From Pseudoalteromonas rubra (GTDB lineage: Bacteria; Pseudomonadota; Gammaproteobacteria; Enterobacterales; Alteromonadaceae): a DNA stretch of 64,000 nt. Each line of letters opens with the position of its first letter. Position 1 is the first letter of the stretch. Below, in pieces: positions 52,292 to 62,516 of this stretch. Position numbers and translations under genes: made by a program. The stretch is from positions 1 through 64,000 of the forward strand of contig NZ_AHCD03000020.1 in the NCBI RefSeq assembly GCF_000238295.3. Reading direction: 5' to 3'. Below the pieces are notes generated by a model, which saw nothing but the letters and a program-made list of their open reading frames with translations, was not told the DNA's origin and made no database searches.

Positions 52292-55200
52292 ATGCAGGTT
52301 AAGGCGGTTTGTTTTTTTTGTGTACGAAAAATGTGGCAAGTGTTTGCTGTCACATTGGTACTGCTTGCCGTCCTTGTTTCGGTGGTCAAATACACCCTGC
52401 CTTACGCCAATGAATATAAACATGATATTGAGTCGCTGGTTAACCAGCAGCTGGGGGTTGAATTAAACATTGGCAGCATTAGCGCCAGCTGGCAGGGCAA
52501 TGGCCCGGCACTGGTGTTGCGTGATGTCAGCTTTGAAGACAACGCCCGTTCCCCTATCTCTTTGCATATTGCACAAACCAGTTTGCAGCTTAATCTGGTC
52601 GAGTCAGTCCGCCAGTGGCGGCTGGTGTCTAATTACTTTGTGCTGGATGGATTTGACGCTACCGTTGATATCCAGGCCATGGCACAAAGTATGGAAGGCG
52701 GTAGCGGGGAGTTTGAGCAACAGGCGCTGATTGAAGAGCTATTTTTGGGCGATACGGGCCATTTTGCGGTTCAGAATAGCCAGGTGACTTTACTGGTCGC
52801 GGACGATAAATCACACACCTTACTGGTGCCGGATCTTATCTGGCAAAACAGTGCCGATATGCATCATGGCGAGGGGCAGATCTCCTTCCCTGGACTGGCA
52901 GAAGGTCAGTTAAACGCGCGTTTTCGTTTTCATGGCCAGCAGCTTAGTGCAATGGCTGGTGATATCTTCATTGATGCACAGCAAGTTGAACTGATGAGCT
53001 GGCTGCAGACGTATCTTGACCCACAATACCAAACGGCCAGTTCGAGCGTGAACATGCAACTCTGGGCGCGGCTGGAGCATGGCAAGTTCAATGATATTCT
53101 GGTCAAGTGGTTACCGAGTAGTATCAGTTGGCAGCAGGGGCAAACGCACAAGCAGCTAGCCGTGCAAGGTGGTGCTCTGTATTTGCAACCGGGGCAAAAT
53201 GGCTGGGCATTAAGCAGCTCTGAGTTGCTGCTATCTCAAAATGAACAAAGTCCCACAACGCTCAGTATTGAGGGGCATTTTAGCGACAGTGAAAGCACAT
53301 TGTGGATGCAGGGCCTGGATCTTGGGTATGTCACTCAGTTGCTGTCACTTACGCACTTCGACTGGGCGAAACAAGTAGAAGCTTTGTCTCCTGCCGGCAA
53401 GGTAACCGCCGCCAGAGTGTCAATGGGCAGTGATACACCGATGTCGTTGTGGCTCGCGTTAGAGAAAGCTGGTTGGCGACAACTCGGGGGGATTCCGGGT
53501 TTTTCCGGGCTCAATGCTGAGCTAATGCTTACGCCAGAGCGCGGTGTGCTCAGTCTCAGTGCACAAGATCAGACTTTGTTGGTAGAAGAGCAGTTTATTG
53601 CCCCAATCGCTGTCAAAGAACTCAACGGAGACATACACTTTTACCTGGATGACGCACACAAGTGGCATGTGCTGTCGGATAACCTGTGGCTCAGCAACGA
53701 GGATTTAAGCGTTGCGTTGGAAATGCACTTGCACTTGTTAGAAGAGCCTGTGCTGGATTTATATGCCGATGTATTTGGCGGCGATGCCAGTATCGCAGGC
53801 CGTTATTTCCCGCTGCAACTGATGAATGAAAACCTGGTCAGCTACCTTAACAATGGGATCCAGGGCGGGCGACTCAGGCACACTCAGGTGTTGTTGTCAG
53901 GGCCGTTGACACAATTTCCATACCGCGGACATCATGGTCGCTTTGAAGTCCTGGCCCGGATTGATCAGGCTAAGTTTGCCTTCGCGCCAGATTGGGCTGC
54001 CCTGCATAATGGTGACGTGACATTGCACTTTGCTGATGAGCGAATGGACATCACGGTTAATAGCGGTGAGCTGTTGAACCAGACGTTGAGCAGTGGCGTC
54101 GTGGTCAGTCTGGCTGATCTCGAACAAACAAATTTGCTGACCGTCAACATCGCTCATACGACGGAAGCCAGCACGCTGGCACCGTTTTTCAACGCCACAC
54201 CAATTGCGGATCCATTGGCGGATATTCTTCAGGTTGCACAGGTTCAGGGGGATGTGACAGGCAATGTCGATCTGTTGATTGATTTGGCGTCGCTGGATGT
54301 TAATGTACTGGGGGCAGTCGAATTCAAAGACAATGCGCTCTATCTTGAGCAGCCTGGCATGGCGCTAGACAAGCTAAGCGGCACGCTGAAGTTTATTGAC
54401 GATAATATTGAACTGGAAAATACCCGGGCGCTGTGGCGAGGGATGCCGTTACTTTTCAGCTTGTCAGGACAGGGCGACAGTGCCCGGTATCAGCTCGGGA
54501 TTGAGACGCGTTTGAGTGCAGCAAGCGATAAGTTGCTGCCCCTCACGCAAGGCTTGATGGACGACTTTATCACCGGCAATGCTTTATTGGCTGGGCAGGT
54601 AATGCTGGATTTCACCGAACAAGGCTTCAGTTATCAGGCAAACTTTAAGTCCGACTTACAGGGAGCCAGTATTGATTTGCCGGCACCGATTGGCAAGCTG
54701 GCAGATGAGCGCATGCAGTTAAGTGCTCAGGTACGTGGCGACGATATTTCTAATTTGATCAGTGTCACACTCGGTGACCAGCTCTATTTTGATGGTATTT
54801 TAGATAATAACAGTGGTTTGATTGAACGTGCTCAACTTGTCTTTGCCGAGAGCAATCGTGCATTGAGTCAGCCTGGATTCAATGTGGCCATCACTCAACC
54901 GCAACTTACATTGGCACCCTGGCTGCCTTTCATTGATCGCATTATTGAACAGGTAGATCAGCCGTCGGAGCAGCCGGGCATATTGCCCGCTTTTGATGCG
55001 CTGCGTGCACAGATTGGCCAGTTAAATGTTTTTGATCTCGGTGTGAATGACTTTGAGCTAAGCCTTCGTCCACAAGCCAGTGGATTGCTGGCACGGTTGA
55101 ATGCCAGGGAGTTAAGAGCGCAAGTGCAGTTGCCAAATGGTAATGCGGCGCAACCCATTCAGATACAAGCGGACTATTTACGGCTTAACCCGCTTGAAGC

Positions 55201-56299
55201 GACGGACGAGGGCAGCACGACAGAAACGGTTACTATCGGTGATTCAGACGCTGCCCCTGAGGCATCATTGCAGTGGTTAACGAACATACCGGCGATAGAG
55301 TTTAACTGCGATGATTGCCGTATAACTCAGTATCAGCTGGATAAGGTGAACCTGGCTTTGCAGGGCAATGGCGAAGCGCTGCAGGTCACTCGCTTACAGG
55401 TGGATAAAGGCGATCATGTGCTGCAAGGTACGGGTGGCTGGCACAATGGTCGCTCACACTTTAATGGCACGCTAATCAGCAGTGATTTTGGTCAGTTAAT
55501 GGAAGAGTTTGATATTACTTCCAGCGTCCAGGATTCCAGTGCTGACATTGAATTTGAACTGAGTTGGGCAGACGCGCCTTACGAGTTTGATGTTGCGTCG
55601 CTTGACGGTTCAGTAAAATGGCAATTGGGTGAAGGGCACCTGGCTGAGATCAGCGATCAGGGCACACGGGTGTTTTCTTTGTTGAGCTTGGACTCACTGG
55701 TTCGTAAACTCAAGCTGGATTTCCGCGATGTGTTTGCTAAAGGGTTTTTCTACAACCGCATTGACGGCACTTTCCAGCTCGACAAAGGGGTTGTGTATAC
55801 TGAGGATACCCAATTGGATGGGGTGCCAGCCGACCTGTCAGTCAGAGGGTATGCCGATCTCAATAGCAAAGCCATTGACTATGAGCTGTCAGTCGCGCCG
55901 CAGGTTACCTCGAGTTTACCAGTGATTGTGGGATGGATGGTGAATCCGGTAACGGGTCTTGCGGCGTTGGCGCTTGATAAAGTGATCCACTCGGCACGGG
56001 TGATCTCAGAGATTAAATTTAAAGTGACCGGCACGATGGATGAACCTGTGGTGACCGAACTGGATCGTAAGAGCCGTGAGGTCGAGTTGCCTAAGCCGCC
56101 GGGCTCACAGCCTGAGAAACCGGCGCAGCCCGTTGTCCCTCAAGATGAGGAAGCCTCAGATACGCAAGCTGATATACCCAGACAAGGCGGGCAGACGTCG
56201 CAGCAAGACGCGCCAGATACACAGGCAGACAAACCTGTGGAAGCTGAAGTGACTCCTGGCGAACCGAACTCGGAGACAGGTCAAGAGGAACAGCCATGA
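52292..56299 (+). CDS. yhdP: YhdP family AsmA-like envelope protein
   Basis: The 1335-residue protein has one N-terminal membrane helix (VFAVTLVLLAVLVSVVKYTL), then a very long beta-rich repeat body with the AsmA/DUF3971 pattern and a C-terminal domain including VIVGWMVNPVTGLAALALDK. Such proteins are bridge-like lipid transporters between inner and outer membrane. It ends with a Pro/Gln/Glu-rich tail. It follows rng by seven bases and overlaps the nitrilase gene by four, so it belongs to the same operon. Confidence 0.92.
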   Translation: MQVKAVCFFCVRKMWQVFAVTLVLLAVLVSVVKYTLPYANEYKHDIESLVNQQLGVELNIGSISASWQGNGPALVLRDVSFEDNARSPISLHIAQTSLQLNLVESVRQWRLVSNYFVLDGFDATVDIQAMAQSMEGGSGEFEQQALIEELFLGDTGHFAVQNSQVTLLVADDKSHTLLVPDLIWQNSADMHHGEGQISFPGLAEGQLNARFRFHGQQLSAMAGDIFIDAQQVELMSWLQTYLDPQYQTASSSVNMQLWARLEHGKFNDILVKWLPSSISWQQGQTHKQLAVQGGALYLQPGQNGWALSSSELLLSQNEQSPTTLSIEGHFSDSESTLWMQGLDLGYVTQLLSLTHFDWAKQVEALSPAGKVTAARVSMGSDTPMSLWLALEKAGWRQLGGIPGFSGLNAELMLTPERGVLSLSAQDQTLLVEEQFIAPIAVKELNGDIHFYLDDAHKWHVLSDNLWLSNEDLSVALEMHLHLLEEPVLDLYADVFGGDASIAGRYFPLQLMNENLVSYLNNGIQGGRLRHTQVLLSGPLTQFPYRGHHGRFEVLARIDQAKFAFAPDWAALHNGDVTLHFADERMDITVNSGELLNQTLSSGVVVSLADLEQTNLLTVNIAHTTEASTLAPFFNATPIADPLADILQVAQVQGDVTGNVDLLIDLASLDVNVLGAVEFKDNALYLEQPGMALDKLSGTLKFIDDNIELENTRALWRGMPLLFSLSGQGDSARYQLGIETRLSAASDKLLPLTQGLMDDFITGNALLAGQVMLDFTEQGFSYQANFKSDLQGASIDLPAPIGKLADERMQLSAQVRGDDISNLISVTLGDQLYFDGILDNNSGLIERAQLVFAESNRALSQPGFNVAITQPQLTLAPWLPFIDRIIEQVDQPSEQPGILPAFDALRAQIGQLNVFDLGVNDFELSLRPQASGLLARLNARELRAQVQLPNGNAAQPIQIQADYLRLNPLEATDEGSTTETVTIGDSDAAPEASLQWLTNIPAIEFNCDDCRITQYQLDKVNLALQGNGEALQVTRLQVDKGDHVLQGTGGWHNGRSHFNGTLISSDFGQLMEEFDITSSVQDSSADIEFELSWADAPYEFDVASLDGSVKWQLGEGHLAEISDQGTRVFSLLSLDSLVRKLKLDFRDVFAKGFFYNRIDGTFQLDKGVVYTEDTQLDGVPADLSVRGYADLNSKAIDYELSVAPQVTSSLPVIVGWMVNPVTGLAALALDKVIHSARVISEIKFKVTGTMDEPVVTELDRKSREVELPKPPGSQPEKPAQPVVPQDEEASDTQADIPRQGGQTSQQDAPDTQADKPVEAEVTPGEPNSETGQEEQP

Positions 56300-57120
56300 A
56301 AAACGGCCATATCTATGTCGTGCAGATGTGTTCAGGGATACACCCTGAGGAGAATCTCAGGCAGTTGAAAACGTTACTCAGCCAGCAAACACTGACCCAG
56401 CCAGCGTTGGTTTGTTTACCCGAATCCTGGCTGGCATTTTGCCAGACCCCGCAGCAAACGCTTGCACAAGCCCAAAATAATGCGCACTGGATCACGCAAA
56501 TTCAGCAGCTTTGCCGGGACTTTAATATCTGGCTGGCTGCGGGCACCATTGCCCTCACAGATGGCCTGGGTCGTTATTATGCAGCCAGTCTGCTGTTTAA
56601 CAATGAAGGGCTCGAAGTTGCACGCTATAATAAGATCCATCTGTTTGATGCGGATGTCGCTGACAGTGCCGGACAGTACCGTGAATCCACCCTGACTCGT
56701 CCCGGTAATGACATTGTCACCGTGGATAGCCCCTTCGGTCGCCTGGGGTTGAGCGTTTGCTATGATTTGCGCTTTCCAGGTTTATATCAGGCGATGCGTG
56801 AGCAGGGCGCGGAGATATTATTGGTACCCAGTGCTTTCACAACCGTCACCGGGGCTGCACACTGGCAGCCTTTGTTACAGGCACGGGCGATAGAAACACA
56901 ATGCTATGTGGTGGCAGCCGCGCAGGTAGGAGAGCATGAGAATGGTCGGCAAACCTATGGCCATAGCCTGGTGGTTTCCCCCTGGGGTGTGTGCCTTGGC
57001 GAAGCGCCAACTCAGGTAGGTGTGATTCATGCCCAGCTTGATCTGACTGATCTGCATGCCATCCGACAGAAAATGCCTGTAGCGGCACATAACCGATTTA
57101 AGAGCGATTTTTATGAGTAA
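56296..57120 (+). CDS. Carbon-nitrogen hydrolase (nitrilase superfamily)
   Basis: A 274-residue enzyme with the nitrilase triad: Glu in LPESWLAF, Lys in YNKIHLFD and Cys in GLSVCYDLRFPGLY. It is of the Nit1/YbeM type, which deaminates deaminated glutathione. The position between yhdP and tldD is conserved in related bacteria. It overlaps yhdP and tldD by a few bases each. Confidence 0.9.
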   Translation: MKNGHIYVVQMCSGIHPEENLRQLKTLLSQQTLTQPALVCLPESWLAFCQTPQQTLAQAQNNAHWITQIQQLCRDFNIWLAAGTIALTDGLGRYYAASLLFNNEGLEVARYNKIHLFDADVADSAGQYRESTLTRPGNDIVTVDSPFGRLGLSVCYDLRFPGLYQAMREQGAEILLVPSAFTTVTGAAHWQPLLQARAIETQCYVVAAAQVGEHENGRQTYGHSLVVSPWGVCLGEAPTQVGVIHAQLDLTDLHAIRQKMPVAAHNRFKSDFYE

Positions 57121-58567
57121 TTTTGGTAGCGAGCACGTCGAACAACATTTACTGACGGACAGTGATTTAACCCGGGAACAATTGCAACAAACATTGGCAT
57201 ACATTCATCAGCACAAGGTGGATTATGCCGATCTGTATTTCCAATCCAGTTATCATGAAACCTGGGTGCTGGAAGATGGCTCCGTTAAAGAGGGCAGTTA
57301 TAATATCGAACGGGGAGTGGGTGTTCGCGCTGTAAGTGGCGAGAAAACGGGGTTTAGTTACTCAGATGCCATTAACATGGAAGCACTGAACCAGGCAGCT
57401 ATGGCTGCCAGAAGTATTGCTCAGCAAGGTGAGAATAAGCAGGTTCAGGTGTTCAGTGATGTTAAAGCTGCGACCCAATTTGAGGCAAGCCAGCCACTGC
57501 TGAGCATGAGCGACACCGATAAAGTCTCGCTATTGCGAGAAGTTGAAGCGGCGATCCGTGAATTAGCCCCTGAAGCGGAGCAGGTCGTCAGCTCCATGTC
57601 TGCGGTATACGAAGAAGTGCTAATCGCAGCCAGTGATGGCACTTTTGCAACGGATATTCGTCCTTTGGTGCGCTTAAATTGCTCGGTATTGCTGGCAAAA
57701 AATGGTCGCCGTGAGCGTGGCAGTGCCGGTGGGGGAGCCCGTCTTGATTACAATTACTTCAGAGAGCTAGTCGACGGCAAGCCGCGTTGGCAGCATTATG
57801 TCACCAAAGCGGTTCACCAGGCCCGCGTAAATCTGGAAGCGGTTGATGCACCGGCTGGGGCGATGCCTGTTGTACTGGGGGCTGGCTGGCCAGGCGTATT
57901 ACTCCACGAAGCGGTGGGACATGGTCTTGAAGGGGACTTTAACCGCAAAGGCGCATCTGCATTTAGCGGGCGAGTCGGCGAACAAGTGGCTTCCAGCCTG
58001 TGTACTGTGGTGGATGACGGCACCATGGATAACCGTCGTGGTTCACTGAATATTGACGATGAAGGCACCCCGGCAGGCTACAACGTGCTAATCGAAAAAG
58101 GGGTGCTAAAAGGCTATATGCAGGACAAGCTCAATGCCCGATTGATGGGCGTTGCACCCACTGGCAATGCCAGACGTGAATCTTATGCACATCTGCCGAT
58201 GCCAAGAATGACCAATACATATATGCTGCCGGGTGAGCATAGTCAGAGTGAGATCATTGCCTCGGTAAAGAAAGGGATCTTTGCGCCTAACTTTGGCGGC
58301 GGTCAGGTTGATATTACGTCGGGTAAATTTGTATTTTCAGCTTCAGAAGCTTACCTGATAGAAGATGGTAAAGTAACGCAGCCTATCAAAGGTGCCACCT
58401 TGATCGGTAATGGCCCAGACGTTATGCAGAAAGTGTCTATGGTTGGTAATGACCTGGAGCTGGATACCGGTGTCGGGGTATGTGGTAAAAATGGCCAGAG
58501 TGTGCCTGTTGGTGTTGGTCAGCCCAGTCTTAAAATCGATGAACTCACCGTAGGCGGTACCGCCTAA
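57113..58567 (+). CDS. tldD: Metalloprotease TldD
   Basis: TldD forms a heterodimer with PmbA (TldE) and degrades unstructured peptides; it also matures microcin B17 and cleaves CcdA. The 484-residue protein has the zinc motif HEAVGH at residues 265-270 with the third ligand in the following domain, and the C-terminal CGKNGQSVPVGVGQPSLKI. Its partner gene pmbA lies 762 bases downstream on the same strand, with darP between on the other strand. Confidence 0.96.
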   Translation: MSNFGSEHVEQHLLTDSDLTREQLQQTLAYIHQHKVDYADLYFQSSYHETWVLEDGSVKEGSYNIERGVGVRAVSGEKTGFSYSDAINMEALNQAAMAARSIAQQGENKQVQVFSDVKAATQFEASQPLLSMSDTDKVSLLREVEAAIRELAPEAEQVVSSMSAVYEEVLIAASDGTFATDIRPLVRLNCSVLLAKNGRRERGSAGGGARLDYNYFRELVDGKPRWQHYVTKAVHQARVNLEAVDAPAGAMPVVLGAGWPGVLLHEAVGHGLEGDFNRKGASAFSGRVGEQVASSLCTVVDDGTMDNRRGSLNIDDEGTPAGYNVLIEKGVLKGYMQDKLNARLMGVAPTGNARRESYAHLPMPRMTNTYMLPGEHSQSEIIASVKKGIFAPNFGGGQVDITSGKFVFSASEAYLIEDGKVTQPIKGATLIGNGPDVMQKVSMVGNDLELDTGVGVCGKNGQSVPVGVGQPSLKIDELTVGGTA

Positions 58568-58576
58568 TACATCATC

Positions 58577-58611
58577 CCGCAGTATCACAGCCAAATTGCG
58601 TGATACTGTGG
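58577..58611. terminator. Hairpin between tldD and darP
   Basis: CCGCAGTATCAC (58577-58588) pairs with GTGATACTGTGG (58600-58611), with one G-T pair. It lies ten bases after tldD and sixteen before the end of convergent darP. Confidence 0.7.
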
Positions 58612-58626
58612 GGCGCTTCACGCTGC

Positions 58627-59148
58627 TTATGGCAGGATCAGCTCTTTGAGTAATTGAAATAGCTCTTTAGAACCTTTTCCGGGCTTTTCTGCCTGATGCT
58701 CTTTTTTCGCCTGACGAACCAGTTGTCTGAGCTTCTGGCGTTCCAGCGTCGGGTGTGCTTCAAGCAGGGTATTGATCTTTTCATCCCCCTTGGCTATCAG
58801 TTCATCTCTGAGCTGTTCTACCTGATTAAGCAGGACATCTGCCTGGTTGTTTCTGTTAAGTAACAGATCCAGACCTTGCTGTAAGTCTTCTACATTGCTT
58901 GTGGTACGCAGTTGTTTGGCAATAAAGTTCAGATGACGGCGGTAGGCGTCGTGCTTGCCGCGTAGCTTGTCTGCCAGCTCCATCGCTGCGACCAGCTCTG
59001 GAGAGAGTGGCAGTTTCTCTCTTTGTTTTTTACCTAATTGCGCGATATCAACGCCAAGTTGATGGTATTGCTGTGCATCACGCTTTAATTCGCTCTTTGA
59101 GACGTAAATGATCTCTTCTTCTGGCTCTTGGGTAGGTTTTTTGGCCAT
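58627..59148 (-). CDS. darP: Ribosome biogenesis factor DarP (YjgA)
   Basis: A 173-residue, charged, helical protein with EIIYVSKSELKRDAQQYHQL at the start and RQKLRQLVRQAKKEHQAEKP near the end, the hallmarks of YjgA. It helps late assembly of the 50S subunit. Its neighbourhood with pmbA is conserved in gammaproteobacteria. Confidence 0.93.
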   Translation of the reverse strand: MAKKPTQEPEEEIIYVSKSELKRDAQQYHQLGVDIAQLGKKQREKLPLSPELVAAMELADKLRGKHDAYRRHLNFIAKQLRTTSNVEDLQQGLDLLLNRNNQADVLLNQVEQLRDELIAKGDEKINTLLEAHPTLERQKLRQLVRQAKKEHQAEKPGKGSKELFQLLKELILP

Positions 59149-59328
59149 TTTACCGCACTTACTTCAGTTATTGATGATCAGATTATATCAGAAGTCAGAA
59201 AAAGCAGTAATGCATACATGAATGCGCAACTTGCCCTGGGTGTCATACAGAATCTTTGCGTGAGTCACAGCGCATCGGCGCAGGCTGTGTTAGGATTATA
59301 GCAGTACTATGATTTGTGGAATAAAAAC

Positions 59329-60675
59329 ATGAGCCAGCAACACGATCCCATTTGGACGCAAATTGATGAAGTAAAACAAGCCGTGTCAGATGTTTTGGAC
59401 TATGCAAAGCAACTGGGGGCGACGTCTGCTGAGGCATCGATGAGTCGTACCTCAGGTTTGTCAGTCAGCACCCGTATGGGAGAAGTTGAAACGATTGAAT
59501 TTAATCAGGATGGTGGCCTGGGGCTGAGTGTGTACGTTGGTCAGCACAAAGGTTCTGCATCGACGGCCGATCTTGGTCCGGAAGCGTTACGTTCGGTGGT
59601 GGAAAAAGCGGTCGAAATTGCCAAATTTACATCTGATGATCCCTGTAATGGTGTGGCTGATGCTGAATTAATGCCTGAGGTGGTGCCCGATTTAGATCTC
59701 TTCCATCCCTGGTCACTGACGCCTGAGGAAGGTGTGAAACGCTGTCTTGAAGCAGAGCAGGCGGCGTTGAATTACGACGAGCGCATTGTTAACTCCGATG
59801 GGGCGAGCGTCGCCAGCCATCAGGGCTTGCGCGTTTACGGCAACAGCCATGGTTTTCTGGCCGGGTTTCCGCGTACCCGACACACCTTAAGTACTATGGT
59901 GATTGGCGAAGAAAATGGGGTGATGCAACGAGATAATGCTTACTCTATCACACGCGTGCATTCGCAGTTGAGAGATGCCAAAGCGGTGGGCATAGAGGCA
60001 GCAGAATCGACGCTGGCTAAATTAAACAGTCGTAAGCTGGAAACCATGCGGGTACCGGTCGTATTCCGTGCTGACATTGCCAATAGCCTGTTTGGGCACC
60101 TGGTATCCGCCATTGGTGGCGGTGCTTTGTATCGCAAGTCGAGTTTCTTGCTGGATAGCTTAGGCACTGATGTTTTTTCGTCTTGCGTATCAATCAAAGA
60201 ACAGCCACATTTGTTGCAGGCACTGGCATCGAGCCCGTTTGACGCTGAAGGCGTGCAGACCACTGAGCGCGATATCATCAAAGGAGGCGTACTTGAGACC
60301 TATCTGTTGCCAAGCTACGCAGCCAGACGCCTGGGGATGCGCAGTACGGGCCATGCCGGTGGGATCCACAACTGGCTGGTACAGGCTACCGAGCCGGACC
60401 TGGCCGCGTTGCTGCGGACCATGGGGCGTGGTTTATTAGTGACTGAGCTCATGGGGCAGGGGGTTAATACGGTAACCGGTGACTACTCACGCGGCGCCGC
60501 TGGTTTCTGGGTAGAAAATGGAGAGATCCAATATCCGGTCAGTGAGATTACCATTGCAGGTAATCTTAAGGATATGTTTAAGTCAATTCAGGCGATTGGG
60601 GGAGACATTGAAACCCGCGGTGCTGTTCAAACTGGCTCGGTACTGATAGAGAATATGCAAATTGCAGGTCAGTAA
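59329..60675 (+). CDS. pmbA: Metalloprotease PmbA (TldE)
   Basis: The non-catalytic partner of TldD. The 448-residue protein begins MSQQHDPIWTQIDEVKQAVS, contains FAGFPRT-like LAGFPRTRHTLST and lacks the HExxxH motif, as is normal for PmbA. The C-terminus GAVQTGSVLIENMQIAGQ is typical. The ATG at 59329 is preferred to a TTG-containing extension five residues longer. Confidence 0.95.
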   Translation: MSQQHDPIWTQIDEVKQAVSDVLDYAKQLGATSAEASMSRTSGLSVSTRMGEVETIEFNQDGGLGLSVYVGQHKGSASTADLGPEALRSVVEKAVEIAKFTSDDPCNGVADAELMPEVVPDLDLFHPWSLTPEEGVKRCLEAEQAALNYDERIVNSDGASVASHQGLRVYGNSHGFLAGFPRTRHTLSTMVIGEENGVMQRDNAYSITRVHSQLRDAKAVGIEAAESTLAKLNSRKLETMRVPVVFRADIANSLFGHLVSAIGGGALYRKSSFLLDSLGTDVFSSCVSIKEQPHLLQALASSPFDAEGVQTTERDIIKGGVLETYLLPSYAARRLGMRSTGHAGGIHNWLVQATEPDLAALLRTMGRGLLVTELMGQGVNTVTGDYSRGAAGFWVENGEIQYPVSEITIAGNLKDMFKSIQAIGGDIETRGAVQTGSVLIENMQIAGQ

Positions 60676-60700
60676 CACATAGTTGTATGCATTTGGCTGC

Positions 60701-62086
60701 TTAGACAAGCAGCCACGTTGCCGTGCCGAGGAAGGCAAAAATGCCTACGATGTCGGTGACTGTGGTTAGTACAACACTGCCCGCCAGTGCTGGGTCGATA
60801 TTCATTCTCTTGAGTATGAGAGGGATACTGGCGCCAGCAATACCCGCAGCAACCAGGTTCATAAACATCGCAAAGGCAATCACGCCCCCGAGCACAAAGT
60901 CCCATTGCCACAGGGCAATTACACCCGCAATTAATAACGACCAGAGCAACCCATTCAAGGCGCCAATGGCCAGTTCTTTACCCAGTAAGAAGCGTTGGTT
61001 AGTTGCGTTCACGTGTCCCAGAGCAATACCACGGATCACCAAAGTCAGGGTTTGACTGCCGGCCACCCCACCCATGCTGGGAACTATGCCATTTAGTACA
61101 GCAAGGATAGGTAAAATATCTAAGGTGCCTTCGAAAAAGCTGGCAACGAAAGCGGCCATCAGCGCTGTAAGCAGGTTGATCCCCAACCAGATTGAACGGC
61201 GACGACTACTTTTCCAGACCGGCGCAAAAGTATCTTCTTCATCATCGAGACCGGCCATGCTCATGAGACTGTGTTCGGCATCCTCACGAATAACGTCAAC
61301 GATGTCATCGATGGTGATACGCCCCAGCAAATGTGCGTTGTCATCTACGACCGGTGCCGAGATCCAATTATGACGCTCAAACAACTGAGCGACATCGCTT
61401 TCGTCCATTGAGATGGGAATGGTTTCACGTTCTTCATTCATCAACTCGTTAACCAGTTTGTCTGGCTGACTGGTTAAGAGCACACTGATCGGCAGGGAGC
61501 CTAAAAAGCAATTGTCTTTGTCCACCACGTACAGGTCATCGGTCCCGTCCGGCAGCTCCCCTTTGAGGCGCAGATAACGTAATACGACATCCAGTGACAC
61601 ATCCGGGCGGATCGTCACTGTATCTGTGTTCATCAATGCGCCCGCGGAATGCTCGACATAGGAAAGCGCCTGGGTTGCACGGGCTCTGTCTTGCGAGTCC
61701 ATGGCACCGATAACGTCCTGATAGACGGGGTCTGGCAAGCTTCTCAGGACTTCACCGAGATCATCATCATCCATGTCTTCCGTTGCTGCAGCGATCAGCT
61801 CAGGCTCCATTTTGGCGATGATGCTGAGTCTCACATCTTCAGATAGTTCTTCGAGTACGTCACCCTGTATATCCGGGTCGACTAATTGCCACAGCAGGGT
61901 TCTGATTTTATGTGGGGAAGACTCCAGCAATAAAGCGGTGTCGCAGGGCGGAATTTCGGCTAAGGTGCGCCTGACTTGAACAAACTGACCACTGTTAAGG
62001 GCATTCGTAACTTGCTGCAATAGCTCCAGTGTGTAGTCTTGTTCAAAAGCTTCAGGCATAGGCATCCCAGGTTGGATAGTCGACAA
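60701..62086 (-). CDS. mgtE: Magnesium transporter MgtE
   Basis: A 461-residue magnesium channel: an N domain of helical repeats, two CBS domains (PVVDDNAHLLGRITIDDIVD in the second) that sense magnesium, then five membrane helices with GGVAGSQTLTLVIRG near the pore. Length is as usual. It is convergent with pmbA and precedes the npr block on the same strand. Confidence 0.95.
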   Translation of the reverse strand: MSTIQPGMPMPEAFEQDYTLELLQQVTNALNSGQFVQVRRTLAEIPPCDTALLLESSPHKIRTLLWQLVDPDIQGDVLEELSEDVRLSIIAKMEPELIAAATEDMDDDDLGEVLRSLPDPVYQDVIGAMDSQDRARATQALSYVEHSAGALMNTDTVTIRPDVSLDVVLRYLRLKGELPDGTDDLYVVDKDNCFLGSLPISVLLTSQPDKLVNELMNEERETIPISMDESDVAQLFERHNWISAPVVDDNAHLLGRITIDDIVDVIREDAEHSLMSMAGLDDEEDTFAPVWKSSRRRSIWLGINLLTALMAAFVASFFEGTLDILPILAVLNGIVPSMGGVAGSQTLTLVIRGIALGHVNATNQRFLLGKELAIGALNGLLWSLLIAGVIALWQWDFVLGGVIAFAMFMNLVAAGIAGASIPLILKRMNIDPALAGSVVLTTVTDIVGIFAFLGTATWLLV

Positions 62087-62237
62087 GCAGGCTTGTCATG
62101 AGTATATGGCGCATTGATTATAGGCTTATGATAATTATAGCTGTTTTAATATCAATTGGTATATCTAAAAAAAGCGCAGACAGCCGTCATGAAGCGGCGG
62201 TGTTGTGTCTCGAAAATAGGGGAAAAGTGAAGGGGTT

Positions 62238-62516
62238 TTACTCTGACTCGTTAAACTTATCTGCAATAAGGTTGCCAATGGCATGCAACGCGCGCTCTGC
62301 ATCTGGCCCTTCGCAGACGACTTTGACCTCTTTACCCTGGCTGCTTTCTAGCAGTAATAAAGCCAGTACACTGTCACCCTCTGCCTCTTTATTGCCCTGA
62401 AACAGGGTAATGTTGGCATCGAACTGTGCGGAGAGTTCTGCCAGCACACTGGCTGCACGAGCATGGAGACCCAGTTTATTCTGGATCAGAAAGGTATCTT
62501 CAAAGCGTTGTGTCAT
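62238..62516 (-). CDS. ptsO: Nitrogen-PTS phosphocarrier NPr (HPr-like)
   Basis: A 92-residue HPr homologue with the phospho-histidine in KLGLHARAASVLAEL. It passes phosphate from EI-Ntr to PtsN. It overlaps the rapZ stop by four bases and forms the end of the hpf-ptsN-rapZ-ptsO operon. Confidence 0.93.
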   Translation of the reverse strand: MTQRFEDTFLIQNKLGLHARAASVLAELSAQFDANITLFQGNKEAEGDSVLALLLLESSQGKEVKVVCEGPDAERALHAIGNLIADKFNESE